Shown here: positions 61,513-64,000 of the stretch, in pieces
Layout of the letters: each line of letters begins with the position of its first letter
How positions within the stretch are numbered: position 1 is the stretch's first letter
NCBI GenBank assembly: GCA_025698895.1
Contig: JAILWO010000001.1
Coordinates: forward strand, 186,001 to 250,000
Reading direction: 5' to 3'
From: Rhizobiaceae bacterium
Lineage (GTDB): Bacteria > Pseudomonadota > Alphaproteobacteria > Rhizobiales > Rhizobiaceae
DNA: 64,000 nt
Program-made: the position numbers and the translations under genes
The notes under the pieces: model-generated
What the model saw: only the letters and a program-made list of their open reading frames with translations
Told to the model about the DNA's origin: nothing
Database searches by the model: none

Positions 61513-62514
61513 TCAGACCCTCTCGATAATGCGTTCGCCGAACAGGCCCTGTGGCCGGAACAGCAGGAAGACGAGCGCCACGACATAAGCGAACCAGTTC
61601 TCGATCGCGCCGCCGACGAGAGGCCCGATATAGAACTCGGCCACCTTCTCGCCGACGCCGATGATCAACCCGCCGACGATCGCGCCCGGTATCGAGGTGA
61701 AGCCCCCGAGGATGAGAACCGGGAGCGCCTTGAGCGCGATCAGCGACAGCGAGAACTGGACGCCCGACTTGGCGCCCCACATGACGCCCGCGACCAGGGC
61801 CACGAAGCCGGCTATCGACCAGACCACCACCCAGATGGTGCGCAGCGAAATACCGACCGACAGCGCCGCCTGGTGGTCGTCGGCCACGGCCCGGAGGGCT
61901 CGTCCCATGCGCGTATACTGCGCGAACAGCGTCAGCGAGGTCACCAGCACGATCGCCACGACGGTTGCCACCACGTCGAGCTTGTCGATGTACATGCCCC
62001 AATAGTCGCTGCCTTCGGGCGCCCATTCGCGCGTCACGTCTTCCCACCAGAAGGAACCTCCGGACGGAATGCCGAGATTGATGGCCTTGATGTCGGCGCC
62101 CCACAGGAGATCGCCGAAGCCTTCCAGGAAATAGGCGAGCCCAATCGTCGCCATGAACAGGATGATCGGCTCCTGGTTCACCAGATGCTTGAGAACGAGC
62201 GCCTCGAACGCCCAGGCGAAGGCGACCATGACGCAAAGCGTCAGTATGACGGCGAGGAAAGCCGGCAGGGTCCACCCGAAATGGTGGATGTTGGTGCCGA
62301 ATATCGCGTTGATGAGGTGAGCGAAAGGCACCTGCCCCGTCTGAAGGCCGACCAGTGTCAGCGCCGCGAACAGCGCCATCACGCCCTGAGCAAAATTGAA
62401 GATGCCGGAAGCCTTGAAGATCAGCACGAAGCCAAGCGCGACCAGCGCGTACATGATGCCCGCCATGAGGCCGTTGAGCACGACCTCGGTCAGGTTGAGC
62501 ATGGCGACGCTCAT
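61513..62514 (-). CDS. livH: Branched-chain-type ABC transporter permease LivH (system 3)
   Basis: A 333-residue permease. GLMAGIMYALVALGFVLIFK and SGIFNFAQGVMALFAALTL form the N-terminal signature; the coupling loop is RMGRALRAVADDHQAALSVG. An extra extracytoplasmic loop of about 45 residues (around residues 140-190; WGADIKAINLGIPSGG and WEDVTREWAPEG) is absent from LivH2. Starts 24 bases after livG3. It heads the permease pair of the importer. Confidence 0.92.
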   Translation of the reverse strand: MSVAMLNLTEVVLNGLMAGIMYALVALGFVLIFKASGIFNFAQGVMALFAALTLVGLQTGQVPFAHLINAIFGTNIHHFGWTLPAFLAVILTLCVMVAFAWAFEALVLKHLVNQEPIILFMATIGLAYFLEGFGDLLWGADIKAINLGIPSGGSFWWEDVTREWAPEGSDYWGMYIDKLDVVATVVAIVLVTSLTLFAQYTRMGRALRAVADDHQAALSVGISLRTIWVVVWSIAGFVALVAGVMWGAKSGVQFSLSLIALKALPVLILGGFTSIPGAIVGGLIIGVGEKVAEFYIGPLVGGAIENWFAYVVALVFLLFRPQGLFGERIIERV

Positions 62515-62538
62515 ATGCCGGCTCTCCGCGTTGCCTGG

Positions 62539-63390
62539 TCAGTCATGGTGCGGCACTCCGAGATAGGCGTCGATGACGGCCTGGTCCGCGGCAATCTCGG
62601 CGGGCTTACCGTCACCGATCTTTCGGCCGTAGTCGAGCACGACGATGCGGTCCGAGATGTCCATGACCACGCCCATGTCATGCTCGATCAGCGCGATTGT
62701 CGTTCCGAACTGGTTGTTCACATCGAGGATGAAGCGGCTCATGTCCTCCTTTTCCTCGAGGTTCATGCCGGCCATCGGTTCATCGAGCAGAAGCAGCGCC
62801 GGCTCGGCCGCGAGCGCGCGACCCAGCTCCACCCGCTTCTGCAGCCCGTAAGGCAGGCGGCCGACAGGAGTCTTGCGGATATGGGCGATCTCGAGAAAGT
62901 CGATGATGTGCTCGACGGCAAGCCGGTGCTCGATCTCCTCGGCCTGCGCGGGCCCGTGCCACAGCGCCTGCCAGAAGAGGTTGCGCTTCTGCAGCGTGAT
63001 CCTGCCCGTCATGATGTTGTCGAGCGTCGACATGCCCTTGAAGAGCGCGATGTTCTGAAACGTGCGCGAGATACCCTGGCGCGCCGCCTGGGTGGACCGC
63101 ATCGCCCGGCGCGGCACGCCGCGATAGGTGATCGTGCCCTGCTGCGGCGTGTAGAAGCCGTTGATGACGTTGAGCATCGACGTCTTGCCGGCGCCATTGG
63201 GCCCGATGATCGCGCGGATCTCGCCTTTCCTGATATCGAACGAGACCTCCCTGATCGCCTTCACGCCGCCGAAGGACAGCGACACGTTGTCGACCTTGAG
63301 CAGCGTCTGGCCGGTCGGAATGTCGTCCTGATGCGCCTCCAACCGGAACTCGGTGCCGGCAACCGGATGAGGCATGATCGGCGCGTTCAT
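62539..63390 (-). CDS. livG: Branched-chain-type ABC transporter ATPase LivG (system 3)
   Basis: A 283-residue ATPase with a 25-residue N-terminal extension before LLKVDNVSLSFGGVKAI. Walker A GPNGAGKTS, Q-loop TFQNIALFKG, signature region RLPYGLQKRVELG (PYG variant as in LivG2), Walker B LLLLDEPMAGMN, and LIEHDMGVVMDIS. The start overlaps the stop of the acyl-CoA ligase by four bases, so ligase and transporter are translated from one mRNA. The gene order differs from system 2 (ligase first here, fifth there). Confidence 0.92.
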   Translation of the reverse strand: MNAPIMPHPVAGTEFRLEAHQDDIPTGQTLLKVDNVSLSFGGVKAIREVSFDIRKGEIRAIIGPNGAGKTSMLNVINGFYTPQQGTITYRGVPRRAMRSTQAARQGISRTFQNIALFKGMSTLDNIMTGRITLQKRNLFWQALWHGPAQAEEIEHRLAVEHIIDFLEIAHIRKTPVGRLPYGLQKRVELGRALAAEPALLLLDEPMAGMNLEEKEDMSRFILDVNNQFGTTIALIEHDMGVVMDISDRIVVLDYGRKIGDGKPAEIAADQAVIDAYLGVPHHD

Positions 63391-64000
63391 TCAGCCGCCT
63401 CTCTCGCATGCACGGCCGCACCGCCCTCGAATTCGGCATCATGGATCTTCACGGTCGCACGGATCGAGCCCTTGCGGCCATCCTCGAAGGTGACGGCCGT
63501 CTCGACATACTTCTCCGTCGAGCCGTCATAGAGCGCTTCGATCAGTTCCTCGTATCGCTCGGCGATGTAGGAGCGACGGACCTTCTGGGTGCGGGTCAGT
63601 TCGCCGTCGTCGGCGTCCAGTTCCTTGTGCAGGATCAGGAAGCGCCGGATCTGGGCGTCGGCCATCATCGGCTCGGCCGCCAGTTTCTGATTGGTTTCGG
63701 CGACATGGCCCGCGATGATCTCGGCGACCCGGGGATGCTGCGCCAGCTCCTGATAGGATGAATAGGCGATGCCATTGCGCTCGGCCCAGTTGCCCATCGC
63801 ATCGAGGTCGATGTTGATGAAGGCCGCGCAGAAGGGCCGCCCGTGACCGAAGGCGACGACCTCCTTTATGTTGGGATGGAATTTCAGGACGTTCTCGACA
63901 TATTTCGGCGCGAACAGGGCGCCGTCTTCCAGGCGCCCGACATCCTTCGCGCGGTCGATGATCTTGAGCTGGCCATCCTTGTCGAAGAAGCCGGCATCGC
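63387..64000 (-). CDS. Long-chain-type acyl-CoA ligase, C-terminal part (cut by window end)
   Basis: About 204 codons of a minus-strand ANL ligase; the frame is open to base 64000. The A8 region reads GQLKIIDRAKDVGRLEDGAL followed by FAPKYVENVLKF, in place of the usual TAGGKNI-type sequence seen in the other ligase of this window (27947). The C-terminal catalytic Lys motif is GELTRTQKVRRSYI, followed by a long tail of about 55 residues past the usual end (EKYVETAVTFEDGRKGSI...). The gene overlaps livG3 and opens or leads operon 3. Activates an unknown carboxylate; it is a separate subfamily from the 27947 enzyme. Confidence 0.88.
   Translation of the reverse strand, partial: DAGFFDKDGQLKIIDRAKDVGRLEDGALFAPKYVENVLKFHPNIKEVVAFGHGRPFCAAFINIDLDAMGNWAERNGIAYSSYQELAQHPRVAEIIAGHVAETNQKLAAEPMMADAQIRRFLILHKELDADDGELTRTQKVRRSYIAERYEELIEALYDGSTEKYVETAVTFEDGRKGSIRATVKIHDAEFEGGAAVHAREAAE

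Overview
The window reads as one continuous stretch of a GC-rich alphaproteobacterial chromosome. The gene set points to Hyphomicrobiales (Rhizobiales), probably near Phyllobacteriaceae. The markers are a giant cyclic beta-1,2-glucan synthase, a DUF992 secreted protein, a three-gene proton-translocating transhydrogenase (pntA1-pntA2-pntB), a PF07835-type cytochrome oxidase subunit IV, a heterotetrameric sarcosine oxidase operon, and several branched-chain-type (Liv) ABC importers. This assignment is inferred from gene content only. I saw no tRNA, rRNA, insertion sequence, integrase or CRISPR array.

Layout. 1-7440: 3' part of ndvB. 7565-11362: livG-F-H-M (system 1). 11363-11931: the only long gene-free stretch; it is full of hairpins and ends in a strong forward terminator. 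11932-21139 (minus): an operon-like run. In transcription order it encodes an N-formylglutamate amidohydrolase-like enzyme, TRAP DctQ-DctM-DctP, a glutamine-synthetase-like ligase, an aldehyde dehydrogenase, an iron alcohol dehydrogenase and a Liv-type binding protein. A divergent RpiR regulator (21286) faces it. 22305-26665: RND efflux pair. 26736-33474 (minus): Liv system 2 with an embedded acyl-CoA ligase. 33625-39844: a divergent catabolic locus. TetR, an ACAD10/11-type acyl-CoA dehydrogenase and a quinone-oxidoreductase-like protein lie on one strand; SDR, MaoC hydratase, APH-type kinase and a second SDR lie on the other, with a perfect 20-bp operator between them. 39861-45380: a small acidic protein and soxBDAG. 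45571-51811: OpgB-like phosphoglycerol transferase, alpha/beta hydrolase, rpsU, TPR lipoprotein, DUF992 protein and a TrkH potassium transporter. 51865-55815: membrane protein, pnt operon and cox subunit IV. 56028-58095: a two-gene cell-wall-hydrolase/membrane-protein module. 58165-64000: Liv system 3, again with an acyl-CoA ligase.

Functional reading. Much of the window handles uptake and oxidation of organic nitrogen and carboxylic acids. Two loci look most informative. The 13240-21139 cluster has the enzyme complement expected for a gamma-glutamylated amine or amino-alcohol pathway (ligate, oxidise twice, hydrolyse). The 33625-39844 cluster pairs an APH-fold kinase with an ACAD10/11-like dehydrogenase, the hallmark of phosphorylation-dependent breakdown of 4-hydroxyacyl-CoAs. 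Two of the three Liv importers carry a co-transcribed acyl-CoA ligase, which suggests the imported substrate is activated with CoA. The structured intergenic RNA at 11.4-11.84 kb and the DUF1906/TIGR02594 module at 56-58 kb are the least explained elements.
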